From Streptomyces canus 299MFChir4.1 (GTDB lineage: Bacteria; Actinomycetota; Actinomycetes; Streptomycetales; Streptomycetaceae): a DNA stretch of 64,000 nucleotides. The notes beneath the pieces were generated by a model, which did no database searches, was not told where the DNA came from, and worked only from the letters and a program-made list of their open reading frames with translations. Of this stretch, positions 18,045-27,421 are shown piece after piece; the first letter of the stretch is position 1; the number at the start of each line of letters is the position of its first letter. Both the position numbers and the translations under genes were made by a program. Location: positions 528,425 through 592,424 of the forward strand of contig NZ_KB911582.1 of NCBI RefSeq assembly GCF_000383615.1, given 5' to 3'.

Positions 18045-18985
18045 AGCGCGGCTCCTACGAGGTCGAGACCGGTGGTCAACAGCGGGCGCAGGGCCGCCAG
18101 GTCGGCGTCCGACGGGTCGGTGAGCGGTGCGCGTACGGGCCCCACCGGCCGCCCCCGCAACCGCGCCGCCGCCTTCACCAGCGACACCGCGTACCCGGGC
18201 ACCCGGTCCCGGAGTTCGACGAGCGGGACGTAGAAGTCGCGCAGCAGCTTCTCCACGGTCCCGTCGTCGCCGTCGCGCAGGGCGGTGAAGAAGGCGTTCG
18301 CGATCTCGGGGGCGAAGGCGTGGACGGCCGAGGAGTAGGCGGGGACGCCGACGGTGGCGTAGGCGCGGGCCTGGATCTCGGCGGTGGAGGCGCCGTTGAA
18401 GAACAGGAAGTCCTCGGGGGCGGCGAGGGTCAGGCGCTGGAGCCGGTCGAGGTCGCTGTGCCCGTCCTTGAGCCCGATGACGCCGTCGATCGCGGCGACC
18501 CGCCTGAACGCGTCCACGCCGAAGGCGACCTGACCGCGCTGGTAGGCGATGAGCGGCAGCCGTGTCCGCGCCGCGATCTGCTCCAGCTGGGCGACCAGGC
18601 CGTCCTGCGGGGCGGCGACCAGGTAGTGCGGGAGGACCAGCAGCGCGTCCGCTCCCGCCTCCTCGGCGATCCGGGCGAAACGTACGGCCTGCGCCCAGCC
18701 GTAGCCGATCCCGGCGACGACGGGCACGCGCCCGCCGGCCTCCTCGACGGCGATGGTGACGACCTGCCGGTACTCGTCCTCGTCCAGCGAGAAGAACTCG
18801 CCGGTGCCGCAGGCCGGGAAGACCGCGCCGGGACCGGTGGCGATCTGGGCGGCGACATGGGCGCGGAAGCCGTCGGGGTCGAGGGTGCCGTCGTCGTGGA
18901 AGCTCGTGAGCGGGAACGACAGCACACCCTGTGCCATGCCGTCCCGCAGTCGTCGGGCCGTGTCCGGGTCGAGGGTCACCCTCAC
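18041..18985 (-). CDS. kdgD: 5-dehydro-4-deoxyglucarate dehydratase
   Basis: A Schiff-base aldolase-fold enzyme (DapA superfamily) that decarboxylates and dehydrates 5-dehydro-4-deoxyglucarate to 2-oxoglutarate semialdehyde. Visible features: DGMAQGVLSFPLTSFHDDG, the active-site region FPACGTGEFFSLDEDEY, the tyrosine of LIAYQRGQV, and the Schiff-base lysine in VIGLKDGHSDL. Length (314 residues from GTG 18985) fits the family. ATG 18997 is an alternative, but GGGGAG lies between the two and better serves GTG 18985 or the next GTG. It overlaps gudD by four bases and is first in the operon. Confidence 0.92.
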   Translation of the reverse strand: MRVTLDPDTARRLRDGMAQGVLSFPLTSFHDDGTLDPDGFRAHVAAQIATGPGAVFPACGTGEFFSLDEDEYRQVVTIAVEEAGGRVPVVAGIGYGWAQAVRFARIAEEAGADALLVLPHYLVAAPQDGLVAQLEQIAARTRLPLIAYQRGQVAFGVDAFRRVAAIDGVIGLKDGHSDLDRLQRLTLAAPEDFLFFNGASTAEIQARAYATVGVPAYSSAVHAFAPEIANAFFTALRDGDDGTVEKLLRDFYVPLVELRDRVPGYAVSLVKAAARLRGRPVGPVRAPLTDPSDADLAALRPLLTTGLDLVGAAL

Positions 18986-18997
18986 CCATCTCCCCAT

Positions 18998-19012
18998 GTA
19001 GACGTTATCTAC
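18998..19012. promoter_or_regulatory. Candidate IclR operator before kdgD
   Basis: GTAGA-CGTTA-TCTAC is an inverted repeat with five-base arms, lying directly before the kdgD coding region and about 85 bases before the divergent IclR gene. IclR-family regulators bind short palindromes in such divergent promoters. That this one is bound is inference. Confidence 0.45.
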
Positions 19013-19094
19013 GTATGAAGATGGAGATTAGATAGGCGAATCCCGTCCGTCAATGGGGCCACGCGCGGTTTGGCCGGCCGATTACCATCGGCGC

Positions 19095-19877
19095 ATGTCA
19101 GAGACCGGTGGTGTCCGCGAGGTGAAGTCGGCGGCCCGCACCGTCGAACTCCTCGAACTGCTGGCCGCGCGCGGCGACCGCCCGGCCCGGCTCCAGGAAC
19201 TCGCGGACGAGCTGGGCGTGCCGCGCAGCTCGATGTACGCGTTGCTCCAGACCCTGATCTCGCGCGGCTGGGTCCGCACCGACATCACCGGCTCGCTCTA
19301 CGGCATCGGCATCCACGCCCTGCTCACCGGCACCAGCTACCTGGACTCCGACCCGCGCGTCCGGGCCGTACGGCCGTACCTCGACGAGGCGTCCCAGGCA
19401 CTGGGCGAGACGATCCACCTGGGCCGGCTCGACGGCCGGGACGTGGCCTATCTGGCGACGCGGGAGTCGCACGAGTACCTGCGGACCATCAGCAGGGTCG
19501 GCCGCCGGCTGCCCGCGCACGTCGGCGCGCTGGGCAAGGCGCTGCTGGCCGAGTGGCCCGACGAGAGGCTCCCCGAGGGGCCGTACGAGGCACTCACCCC
19601 GAACTCCCACACCACCCGCGACTCCCTGCTGACCGACCTCGCCGAGGTCCGCGCCCGTGGCTACTCGATCGACCGGGAGGAGGGCGTCCTCGGCATCGTC
19701 GGCATCGGCTTCGCCCTGCGCTACGACTCCCCCGCCCAGGACGCCATCAGCTGCTCGGTCCCGGTCGCCCGCCTGACGCCGGACCACGAACAGCAGATCA
19801 TCACGGTGATGCGCGAGATCAGGGGCAAGATCGAGGCGACGGCACCGGGCGCGGGGGGCGCCCCCAGCTGGCGTTAG
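19095..19877 (+). CDS. IclR-family transcriptional regulator
   Basis: A 260-residue regulator. The N-terminal winged helix-turn-helix reads AARTVELLELLAARGD, LQELADELGVPRSSMYALLQ; the C-terminal effector domain reads GETIHLGRLDGRDVAYL, GRRLPAHVGALGKALLAEWP, and SCSVPVARLT. It is divergent from kdgD-gudD and probably controls D-glucarate use, with a sugar acid as likely effector. The start has no Shine-Dalgarno, but TACCAT lies exactly six bases upstream (19083-19088), so the mRNA is probably leaderless. The 3' end (GGGGGGCGCCCCCAGCTGG) resembles part of a dispersed Streptomyces repeat and may have extended the C-terminus. Confidence 0.9.
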   Translation: MSETGGVREVKSAARTVELLELLAARGDRPARLQELADELGVPRSSMYALLQTLISRGWVRTDITGSLYGIGIHALLTGTSYLDSDPRVRAVRPYLDEASQALGETIHLGRLDGRDVAYLATRESHEYLRTISRVGRRLPAHVGALGKALLAEWPDERLPEGPYEALTPNSHTTRDSLLTDLAEVRARGYSIDREEGVLGIVGIGFALRYDSPAQDAISCSVPVARLTPDHEQQIITVMREIRGKIEATAPGAGGAPSWR

Positions 19878-20066
19878 AGGCGGCCACAGAGGGCGCACTT
19901 TTACCCGGCTTCCCTCACCCCAAACGAAACGTGATCCACATCACGCACCCCGCTCTTCTTCCGCAACCGCGTGCTTGATACAAATTCTTCGCGCGTTCCT
20001 GTCCGTCGACGGCCTGCGCCCAACCCCCTTTTCGAGCCGCTTCTTTCGCATGCCCTGGGAACGCCC

Positions 20067-21254
20067 GTGTTCGCCCGTCGCTCCACCCTGCCCTGGCCCC
20101 TCATTGCCCTTTTCACGGCCGGGTACCTCGCCCCCTACCTGCTGCCGACCACCGTCGGCAGACTCGACTCGGGGCTTCCGCTCACCGCCACCGAGGCGGG
20201 TGCCGTCGGCAGCGCGCTGCTGCTGAGTTCAGCGGCGGCAGGCTTCCTGCTCGCCGCCCGCGTCGACCGCGTCGGCCCCCGCACCCTCGCCCGCATCGGC
20301 CTCACCCTCGCCGTCCTCGGCTACGGCGGCGCCGCACTCACCCACGCCGTCCCCGCGGTCGTCGTGGGGGCCCTGGTCGGCGGCTTCGGATCCGGTATGT
20401 CGACGGCGGTGGCCGCCACCGGCATCGCCGCCCAGCCGGACCCGCACCGCGCCACCACGGTCGGCCTGCTCGGCGTCTCCGCGCTCGCCGGCGCCGTCTA
20501 CCTGACCGTCCCCCACCTGGGCCCCGGCCACGGCCAGCCGCTCGCGGCGATCGCCCTCACCGCGCTGGCGGTCTGGCCCCTGACGAACCGTCTCCCGCTG
20601 CGCACGGCCCCCGCCCGGAGCCGGGAGACCCGCACCCCGCTCCCCCATCCGCGCGCCGGTCTCCTCCTCGCCGCGACCCTCCTGTGCTGGTCCCTCGCCC
20701 AGAACGCCCTCTGGGGCGTCAGCGGCCGCATCGGCCTCACCCAGGCCCACCTCTCCGAGGCGACGGTCGGCGCGGTCTTCGCCATCGCGCTGGGCGCGGG
20801 CCTGCTGGGTGTCGTCGGCGCGGGCGCCCTCGGCCCCCGGCTGGGCCGCGCGCTCCCCATCGGCGGCGGCACGGTCCTCATCGCCGCCTGCATCACCCTC
20901 AGCGCCTCCGCGACCGACCTGACGTCCTTCGCGACGGGTGAGATCGCGTGGAACACGCTCTACCCGATCGTCCTGTCGTACGTCATCGGCCTGGCCGCCT
21001 CCCTGGACCCCCGCGGCCGCTGGGCGGTCCTGGTCGGCTCGGCCTCCTCACTGGGCACGGCGGCGGGTCCGCTGACGGGAAGCCTGTTGTCAGCCCAGGC
21101 CGGCTTCTCCGTGATGGGCACGGTCCTGGCAGCGGGCCTGCTGCTGATCGCCGTACCGATGACGGTGGTGGCACTGGGCGCCGGGCGCCGGACCTTGCCG
21201 GTGGTGGAAATCCAGGTGGAAGCCCACGTGTACGACAAAGCAACGGCTGCTTAA
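20067..21254 (+). CDS. MFS permease, 12-helix
   Basis: An inner-membrane transporter of about 395 residues with some twelve hydrophobic segments. The first helix begins ARRSTLPWPLIALFTAGYL, and the conserved loop after helix two reads LAARVDRVGPRTLARIG. GTG 20067 is chosen because GGGAA precedes it; the open frame extends upstream to a TTG at 19971 with no helix-like content. Most internal homology to YbfB/YjiJ-like permeases is only suggestive. Proximity to the glucarate genes makes a sugar-acid substrate possible, but the gene is not in that operon and the substrate is unknown. Confidence 0.82.
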   Translation: MFARRSTLPWPLIALFTAGYLAPYLLPTTVGRLDSGLPLTATEAGAVGSALLLSSAAAGFLLAARVDRVGPRTLARIGLTLAVLGYGGAALTHAVPAVVVGALVGGFGSGMSTAVAATGIAAQPDPHRATTVGLLGVSALAGAVYLTVPHLGPGHGQPLAAIALTALAVWPLTNRLPLRTAPARSRETRTPLPHPRAGLLLAATLLCWSLAQNALWGVSGRIGLTQAHLSEATVGAVFAIALGAGLLGVVGAGALGPRLGRALPIGGGTVLIAACITLSASATDLTSFATGEIAWNTLYPIVLSYVIGLAASLDPRGRWAVLVGSASSLGTAAGPLTGSLLSAQAGFSVMGTVLAAGLLLIAVPMTVVALGAGRRTLPVVEIQVEAHVYDKATAA

Positions 21255-21261
21255 GGGGCTT

Positions 21262-21313
21262 TTAGGGGCGCGGGGAACTGCGCGACCAGCCCCCACCGGC
21301 CCGCACCCGACAA
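21262..21313. repeat. Interspersed intergenic repeat, copy A (short form)
   Basis: AGGGGCGCGGGGAACTGCGC followed by GACCAGCCCCCACCGGCCCGCACC. Three more copies occur at 34107-34195 (reverse), 42271-42345 and 47610-47668. This copy lacks the internal GCGGCTCCGCCGC hairpin segment. It lies between convergent genes and may serve as a terminator. Confidence 0.7.
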
Positions 21314-21319
21314 CGCACC

Positions 21320-22309
21320 TCAGAACTCGTACGCATCAACTTCCGCAAGATACCGAGCCCGCAACTCCTCGTCGTGCTCCAGGAAGGACGCGAGGAAGGA
21401 GTTGCGGGCGAGCTCCCGCAACCGCTCCTCACCCAGCCCCAGAGCCTGCTGAACGGCCTCGAAGTTGTCCCCCGCGTAGCCCCCGAAATAAGCCGGGTCG
21501 TCGGAGTTCACGGTGCACATCAACCCGGCTTCCAACATCGCGGGCAACGGATGATCACCGAGCACGTCCACCGTCCGCAGCCGTACGTTGGACAAGGGGC
21601 ACAGGGTCAGCGGAATCCGGTCCCGCACCAGCCGCGCCACCAGCTCCGGCGACTCCACGCACCGCAGCCCGTGGTCGATCCGCTCCACCCCGAGCACGTC
21701 CAGCGCCTCGACGATGTACTCCGGCGGCCCCTCCTCCCCGGCGTGCGCCACGCGTCGCAGCCCGAGCGCCGCGGCGGCCTCGTACACCTCGCGGAACTTC
21801 ACCGGGGGATGTCCCACCTCGGCGGAGTCGAGCCCGACGCCGACGATCCGGTCGAGATACGGCTTGGCCGCCTCAAGGGTCTCCAGCGCGGACTCCGCGG
21901 ACTCGTCCCGCAGGAAGCACATGATCAGCTGCGTCGAGACGCCATGGTTGCGCGCACTGCTGCCCAGCGCCCGCCACAACCCCTCCACCACCGTGCCCAT
22001 CTCCACGCCCCGCGCGAGGTGCGCCTGCGGGTCGAAGAAGATCTCCGCGTGCCGCACCCCCTGCGCCGCGGCCCGGGCGAGATACGCGTTCGCCAGGTCC
22101 TCGAAGTCCCGCTCGGTGCGCAGCACGGCCATGAGCTCGTAGTACAGGTTCAGAAAGGACTGAAGATCCTCGAAGTCGTACGCCTTGCGGAGCTCGTCCG
22201 TGGAGGCGTACGGCAGCTCGACGCCATTGCGCGCGGCCAGCTCGAAAGCCAGCTCCGGCTCCAGGGCGCCTTCGATGTGCAGGTGCAGTTCAGCTTTGGG
22301 GAGGGACAT
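21320..22309 (-). CDS. Adenosine/adenine deaminase family protein, probably adenine deaminase
   Basis: A 329-residue TIM-barrel amidohydrolase for purine salvage. Metal ligands are in AELHLHIEGALEPE (HxH), RVAHAGEEG, IDHGLRC and VNSDDPAYFGGY. The last motif, along with YDFEDLQSFLNLYYELM and FFDPQAHLARGV, resembles the adenine-deaminase branch (Aah1 type) more than true adenosine deaminases, so adenine to hypoxanthine is the favoured reaction. ATG 22309 has no Shine-Dalgarno; TACGAT six bases upstream (22316-22321) suggests a leaderless message. An adjacent TTG at 22312 is an alternative start. Confidence 0.88.
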   Translation of the reverse strand: MSLPKAELHLHIEGALEPELAFELAARNGVELPYASTDELRKAYDFEDLQSFLNLYYELMAVLRTERDFEDLANAYLARAAAQGVRHAEIFFDPQAHLARGVEMGTVVEGLWRALGSSARNHGVSTQLIMCFLRDESAESALETLEAAKPYLDRIVGVGLDSAEVGHPPVKFREVYEAAAALGLRRVAHAGEEGPPEYIVEALDVLGVERIDHGLRCVESPELVARLVRDRIPLTLCPLSNVRLRTVDVLGDHPLPAMLEAGLMCTVNSDDPAYFGGYAGDNFEAVQQALGLGEERLRELARNSFLASFLEHDEELRARYLAEVDAYEF

Positions 22310-22329
22310 CAAAGCATCGTACGGCCGCT

Positions 22330-23235
22330 TTACCGCCGTTTCGGAACCGGGACCCTCAGGAGGTCGTGGGCCACGGTCAGCTCGCCCTCGTACCCGGCCG
22401 CCCGCGCCTGCCGTTCGAACTCCGCCGGCTCGGCGTAGCGCTGGCTGAAGTGGGTGAGCACGAGGTGCCGTACGCCGGCCTCGCGGGCGACGGTGGCCGC
22501 CTGGCCGGCGGTCAGGTGGCCGTGCTCGACGGCGAGTTGCTCGTCCTCGTCGAGGAAGGTCGACTCGATGACGAGCAGGTCGCAGCCGTCCGCGAGGGCG
22601 TGGACGCCGTCGCAGAGGCGGGTGTCCATGACGAACGCGAACCGCTGGCCGTGGCGGACCTCGCTGACGTCGTCGAGGGAGACGCCGTTCAGGGAGCCCT
22701 CTCGCTGGAGCCGTCCCACGTCGGGCCCCTTGATGCCGTGCGCGGCGAGGCGGTCCGGGAGCATGCGGCGGCCGTCGGGTTCGGTGAGGCGGTAGCCGTA
22801 GGACTCGACGGGGTGGGAGAGCTTGCGGGCTTCCAGCGTGTAGCCGTCGGTCCGCGCGAGCACCCCGTCGGCCGCGACCGGTGCCTCGGTGAGCCGGACC
22901 GTCTCCCGGTACGCCGTCGCGTACCGCAGGCGGTCGAAGAAGCGCTGCCCCGACTTCGGGTAGTGGGCGGTGACCTCGTGCGGGACCCGGTCGAGGTTGA
23001 TGCGCTGGATCACGCCCGCGAGGCCGAGGGAGTGGTCGCCGTGGAAGTGGGTGACACAGATCCGATGGAGGTCGTGGGCGGCGACCCCGGCACGCAGCAT
23101 CTGGCGCTGGGTGCCCTCGCCGGGGTCGAACAGGAGGCCCTCACCGTCCCAGCGCAGCAGGTAGCCGTTGTGGTTGCGGTGCCTGGTCGGGACCTGGCTG
23201 GCTGTGCCGAGGACGACCAACTCACGTACGGACAC
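22330..23235 (-). CDS. rnz: Ribonuclease Z
   Basis: A 301-residue metallo-beta-lactamase-fold endonuclease that trims tRNA 3' trailers. The zinc motif [11 protein letters not shown], the [18 protein letters not shown] start, the substrate-arm region, and the later [10 protein letters not shown] and [13 protein letters not shown] motifs are typical. A GTG start is used. It begins seven bases from the stop of the HIT gene and probably shares its transcript. It is relevant here because both tRNA-Ala genes in the window lack an encoded CCA and so need 3' processing. Confidence 0.93.
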   Translation of the reverse strand: MSVRELVVLGTASQVPTRHRNHNGYLLRWDGEGLLFDPGEGTQRQMLRAGVAAHDLHRICVTHFHGDHSLGLAGVIQRINLDRVPHEVTAHYPKSGQRFFDRLRYATAYRETVRLTEAPVAADGVLARTDGYTLEARKLSHPVESYGYRLTEPDGRRMLPDRLAAHGIKGPDVGRLQREGSLNGVSLDDVSEVRHGQRFAFVMDTRLCDGVHALADGCDLLVIESTFLDEDEQLAVEHGHLTAGQAATVAREAGVRHLVLTHFSQRYAEPAEFERQARAAGYEGELTVAHDLLRVPVPKRR

Positions 23236-23241
23236 GGTGGG

Positions 23242-23595
23242 TTATCCGGGGGGCCAGTGGAGGCCGCGGCCGCCGAGCACATGGGCGTGGGCGTGCCAGA
23301 CGGTCTGGCCGGCGCCGCTGCCGGTGTTGAACACGGTGCGGTAGCTCTCCAGCTTCTCGTCCTCCGCGACGGCCCGGGTCTCGCGCAGGACGTCGGCGGC
23401 GAGTTCGGGTGCGGCGGCGGCGAGTTCGGCGGCGTTCTTGTGGTGGGCCTTGGGGATCACCAGAACATGGGTGGGGGCCTGCGGGTTGATGTCCCGGAAG
23501 GCGAGGGTGGTGTCTGTCTCGCGGATGATGGTCGCCGGGATCTGACCTGCGACGATCTTGCAGAACAGGCAGTCGTCCTGGGGTTCCCCTGCCAT
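23242..23595 (-). CDS. HIT-family nucleotide-binding protein (HinT-like)
   Basis: A 117-residue histidine-triad hydrolase acting on nucleoside phosphoramidates. Motifs: CLFCKIVAGQIPATII with two cysteines, FRDINPQAPTHVLVIPK, and the catalytic triad WHAHAHVLGG near the C-terminus. ATG 23595 is chosen because GGAAGGA lies about five bases upstream; an upstream extension to 23625 is non-conserved. It starts 31 bases after the tricorn protease stop and lies just before rnz, all on the same strand, so one operon is plausible. Confidence 0.93.
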   Translation of the reverse strand: MAGEPQDDCLFCKIVAGQIPATIIRETDTTLAFRDINPQAPTHVLVIPKAHHKNAAELAAAAPELAADVLRETRAVAEDEKLESYRTVFNTGSGAGQTVWHAHAHVLGGRGLHWPPG

Positions 23596-23626
23596 GTCGT
23601 TCCTTCCGTAGAGGTCCTGAGGCATC

Positions 23627-26600
23627 TTAACGAGGCAGCGTCGGCGGAATCTTCGCCGGACTGGACTCCAGCGCCTCCAGAGCGATCCGCACCGCCTCGT
23701 CCAGCTGGGCGTCCCGGCCCGCCGCGTAGTCCTGCGGCCGCTGCAGGACCTCCACGTCCGGGTCGACGCCGTGGTTCTCGACGCCCCACTCGTACCCCTC
23801 CAGCCAGAACGCGTACTTCGGCTGGGTGATCAGCGTGCCGTCGACCAGGCGGTAGCGGCTGTCGATGCCGATGACCCCGCCCCATGTGCGGGTGCCGACG
23901 ACCGGGCCGATGCCCAGCGCCTTGATCGCCGCGTTGACGATGTCGCCGTCCGAGCCGGAGAACTCGTTGGCCACGGCGACGACGGGCCCGCGCGGCGCGT
24001 CCCTCGGGTAGCTGTACGCGCGCATCCCCCGCGGCAGCGCCCAGCCGACGATTTTGCGGGCCAGCTTCTCGACGACCAGCTGCGAGGTGTGGCCGCCCCG
24101 GTTCTCGCGGACGTCGACGACCAGGCCCTCGCGGGCCACCTCGACGCGCAGGTCGCGGTGGATCTGCGCCCAGCCCGGGGCCTGCATGTCCGGGACGTGC
24201 AGATACCCCAGCCGACCCCCCGACTTCTCGTGGACGTAGGCGCGCCGGTCGGCGACCCAGGCGTGGTAGCGCAGGGGCTCCTCGTCGGCGACGGGGACGA
24301 CCACGGCGTGCCGGAGGTCGCCGCCGCCGGAGGGGGAGACGGTGAGCTCGACCGGTTTGCCCGCGGTGCCGACGAGGAGCGGGCCGGGGCCGGTGACCGG
24401 GTCGACCGGCCGGCCGCCCACCGCGACGATCGCGTCCCCGGCGCGCACCGCCACGCCCGGTGCGGCGAGCGGGGACCGGGCGGCGGGGTCGGAGGTCTCG
24501 GTCGGCAGGATGCGGTCGATGCGCCACTGCGGCGACCCCTGGGGGCCGTCGTCGTGGCGGGAGATGTCGGCGCCGAGCAGACCCTGCCGGGGGCCGTGAC
24601 CGTGGCCGCCGCGGGGGGTGACGTAGGCGTGGGAGGTGCCGAGTTCGCCGTGCACCTCCCACAGGAGGTCGACGAGGTCGTCGTGGGTGGCCAGGCGGTC
24701 CAGGACCGGGCGGTAGCGGTCGAGGACGCCGGTCCAGTCGACACCGCTCATGTCAGGGCGCCAGAAGTGGTCCCGCATGATGCGGCCGGTCTCCTCGTAC
24801 ATCTGCCGCCACTCGGCCGAGGGGTCGACCGTCTGGCGGATGCGGCCGAGGTCGACGGAGATGTTCGTGTCGCTGTCGTCGTCGTTCGAGGCGCGGCGGT
24901 CGCTCGGTACGACCTTCAGCCGGCCGTCGGTCCACAGCAGGACCCGCTTGCCGTCGCCGCTGACGGCGAAGTGGTCGGCGTCGGCGGCGAGGTGTTCGAG
25001 GCGCTGCTGGGCGAGGTCGTAGCGCTGGAGGTCGGTCTTCGGGTCGGGGTCGTCCGGGGTGGCCCGGGAGGAGCCGAGGACGCCCTGGACGGGGTGGCGC
25101 AGCCACAGCACGCCGTCCTTGGCCGCGCGCAGGTTGGAGTAGCGGCCGGCCTCCACCGGGAAGGGCACGATCCGGTCGGCGAGGCCTTCGAGGTCGATAC
25201 GGGTGGTCGGGGTGCCCTCGCTGTCGGGGGTCTCGTCCTTGTCGGGGGCCTCGAAGGGCCTGCCGTGCCGCTGCGGGCCGAAGGGCGACGGGGTGGTCGC
25301 GGCCAGGGTGATCAGGTGCGGGCGGTCGCCGACCACGAAGGCGAGGTCGAAGACGTGCTCGTCGTAGACCGGGTCGAAGGAGCGGTTGGAGAGGAAGGCC
25401 AGGTGCTTGCCGTCGAGGGTGAAGGCGGGGGCGTAGTCCTGGAAGCGCAGCGGGGTCGCCTCGGTGACCGACAGGTCGGTGGTGTTGGCGAGGCGGAGCT
25501 GGCAGAGCGGGTCGGGGCCGGGGTGCGACCAGGCGAGCCAGGCCGAGTCGGGCGAGAAGGTCAGTCCCCGTACGTCGCCGTCCTCGCTGCGGTCGACCTC
25601 GCGGACCTCGCCGGTCTCCCGCTCGACGAGCAGGACGCGGCCGTCGTGCGCGGCGACCGCGGCCCGGCTGCCGTCGGGGGCCATGGCGAGCCCGAGGACC
25701 CGGCCGAGGCGGCCCGCGGCGAGGCGGCGCGGGGTGGCGCCGGGGGCGAGTCCGGTGGCGGGCGCGAACTCCAGGGCGTCGTCGCCCTCCGCGTCCGTCA
25801 CCCAGACGACCCACTCCTCGCCCTCGGTGCGGAAGGTGCGGGGCAGCCGGGCCCGGACGCCGGGTTCGTCGGCGAGCGCGCGGGCCGGGCCCGAACGGTG
25901 GGTGACCCAGTGGACGGCGCCGCGCACGGCGACCGCGCTGCCGCGTGCGGTGTGGTCGGGGGCGGCCGAGCCGAACCAGCGGGAGGCGTCCACCGGGAAC
26001 GGCTGCCGGTCGGCGCGCTGTCCGCCGAGCCGGACCTCAAGGCGGCGCGCTTCGGCGCCGTCGAGGTCGTCGAGGATCCACAGCTCTCCGGCGGAGGTGT
26101 AGACGACCCGGGTCCCGTCGCCGGCCGCGTGCCGGGCGTAGTAGCCGTCGAGCGGGGTGTGCCGGCGCAGGTCGGAGCCGTCGGCGAGCGAGGAGTAGAC
26201 GGCTCCGGTGCCCTCGTGGTCGGAGAGGAAGGCGATCCGGTCGCCCGCCCACACGGGGTACTCCAGGTTTCCGTCCAGGTCCTCATGCAGCCGTACGAAC
26301 TCGCCGTCGCCCTCTCGGTCGATCCACAGCTTCCCGGCCGTGCCGCCCCGGTACCGCTTCCACCAGGCGGCCTCCCGGCCCATGGGCGCGGAGAGGATCA
26401 CGGTCGCGGGACCGTGGGCGACATGGCCGACGGGGCCGTACGGCAGGGTGGTGCCGGGGCCGCCGTCGAGCGGGACGGTCCGGGCCCAGCTGCGGCGCAG
26501 GCTCGCCTGGCCGTGGGTGGTGATCGCGAGGACCTCGCCGTCCGGGGTCCAGCCGCGCACCTGAGTGCGTGCGCTGCCCCAGTGGGTCAGCCTTCGGCCC

Positions 26601-26842
26601 GGGCCGCCGTCGACCGGCGCGATGTGCACCTCGGGGGCGCCGTCGCGGGCGGAGGTCCAGGCGACGGTGGTGCCGTCGGGCGAGATCCGGGGGTGGGTGA
26701 CCGGGACGTTGTCCGCGCTGACCCGCCAGGCGCGTCCGCCGTCGAGCGGCGCGAGCCACACGTCGTCCTCGGCGGTGAAGGCCACCAACTCGCCCCGCAG
26801 GTGCGGAAACCGGAGATATGCAGACGTCGCAGGCTGTGTCAC
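23627..26842 (-). CDS. Tricorn protease homologue
   Basis: A 1071-residue cytosolic serine protease, the usual tricorn length, which degrades proteasome products to short peptides. Order: two N-terminal beta-propellers with repeated strands (HPRISPDGTTVAWTSARDG; SPDSAWLAWSHPG), a helical C1 domain, a PDZ-like region (GVAVRAGDAIVAVGGRPV) and the C2 tail-protease domain. Catalytic residues are recognisable: Ser-His in LGTSHAYVTP, the nucleophile in NEFSGSDGDIV and the Glu in GVENHGVDPD. It begins with GTG 26842; TAGGGT six bases upstream suggests a leaderless transcript. Streptomyces also has proteasomes, so it may act downstream of them. Confidence 0.93.
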   Translation of the reverse strand: MTQPATSAYLRFPHLRGELVAFTAEDDVWLAPLDGGRAWRVSADNVPVTHPRISPDGTTVAWTSARDGAPEVHIAPVDGGPGRRLTHWGSARTQVRGWTPDGEVLAITTHGQASLRRSWARTVPLDGGPGTTLPYGPVGHVAHGPATVILSAPMGREAAWWKRYRGGTAGKLWIDREGDGEFVRLHEDLDGNLEYPVWAGDRIAFLSDHEGTGAVYSSLADGSDLRRHTPLDGYYARHAAGDGTRVVYTSAGELWILDDLDGAEARRLEVRLGGQRADRQPFPVDASRWFGSAAPDHTARGSAVAVRGAVHWVTHRSGPARALADEPGVRARLPRTFRTEGEEWVVWVTDAEGDDALEFAPATGLAPGATPRRLAAGRLGRVLGLAMAPDGSRAAVAAHDGRVLLVERETGEVREVDRSEDGDVRGLTFSPDSAWLAWSHPGPDPLCQLRLANTTDLSVTEATPLRFQDYAPAFTLDGKHLAFLSNRSFDPVYDEHVFDLAFVVGDRPHLITLAATTPSPFGPQRHGRPFEAPDKDETPDSEGTPTTRIDLEGLADRIVPFPVEAGRYSNLRAAKDGVLWLRHPVQGVLGSSRATPDDPDPKTDLQRYDLAQQRLEHLAADADHFAVSGDGKRVLLWTDGRLKVVPSDRRASNDDDSDTNISVDLGRIRQTVDPSAEWRQMYEETGRIMRDHFWRPDMSGVDWTGVLDRYRPVLDRLATHDDLVDLLWEVHGELGTSHAYVTPRGGHGHGPRQGLLGADISRHDDGPQGSPQWRIDRILPTETSDPAARSPLAAPGVAVRAGDAIVAVGGRPVDPVTGPGPLLVGTAGKPVELTVSPSGGGDLRHAVVVPVADEEPLRYHAWVADRRAYVHEKSGGRLGYLHVPDMQAPGWAQIHRDLRVEVAREGLVVDVRENRGGHTSQLVVEKLARKIVGWALPRGMRAYSYPRDAPRGPVVAVANEFSGSDGDIVNAAIKALGIGPVVGTRTWGGVIGIDSRYRLVDGTLITQPKYAFWLEGYEWGVENHGVDPDVEVLQRPQDYAAGRDAQLDEAVRIALEALESSPAKIPPTLPR

Positions 26843-26887
26843 CCGATTACCCTACGCACGGGCGGTGCTCGTGCACAGAGGTTTCGA

Positions 26888-27421
26888 TCACTTGCCGTCG
26901 GGCCAGCACTGCGGGTCGTTCTGGCACCAGATGGTCTTGGTGACGGTCACGGTGACGGTGGGGCCGGGCTGCCCGGGGTTGTCGACCCGCGGGGTGGGTG
27001 TGGCGTTGCAGTCGCCGAGCCCGTCGACGTGGAGCCACTGCCTGCCGCCCACGGTGGCGGTGAGGTCCCCGCGCACACACGCGCCGCTGACGGTCCGGGT
27101 CACCTTGCCCTTGGCGGTGATGTCCTTGCCGTCCCGCGTCTTGCCCTCGCAGTTCACGGTGGCGACGGTGTTCACGGACGCGCTCGGCGTCCGGTCGCCG
27201 TCATCGTACGAGGCCGTGCAGGTCAGCCAACTCACGTCGGCCTTCTGCCGGTTCAGCTCCTTGGTGACCAACTGGTCGGTGGTGTACGAGACGGTCGCGG
27301 AGCTGACCGCGCCGGTCGGATCACACGCGGCGACCCCGCCCACGGCCAGCACCACACCCCCGACCGCACCCGCCACTCGCACCCCGCGCGGCCGACGCCA
27401 GTTCCGTCTCAACGCCACCAT
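26888..27421 (-). CDS. Putative lipoprotein
   Basis: A 177-residue exported protein: an Arg-rich start (MVALRRNWRRPRGVRV), a hydrophobic core and a lipobox ending GGVAAC, so lipid attachment at that Cys is likely. The mature domain has repeated strands with Cys residues (WLTCTASYDDGD, ATVNCEGKTRDGKDITAKG, SGACVRGDL), resembling the DUF4333-like one-domain lipoproteins of actinobacteria. The tail is Pro/Thr-rich and ends in a small Cys-containing motif WCQNDPQCWPDGK. Function is unknown. It lies 45 bases downstream... in map order of the tricorn start and on the same strand, probably as a separate unit. Confidence 0.75.
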   Translation of the reverse strand: MVALRRNWRRPRGVRVAGAVGGVVLAVGGVAACDPTGAVSSATVSYTTDQLVTKELNRQKADVSWLTCTASYDDGDRTPSASVNTVATVNCEGKTRDGKDITAKGKVTRTVSGACVRGDLTATVGGRQWLHVDGLGDCNATPTPRVDNPGQPGPTVTVTVTKTIWCQNDPQCWPDGK

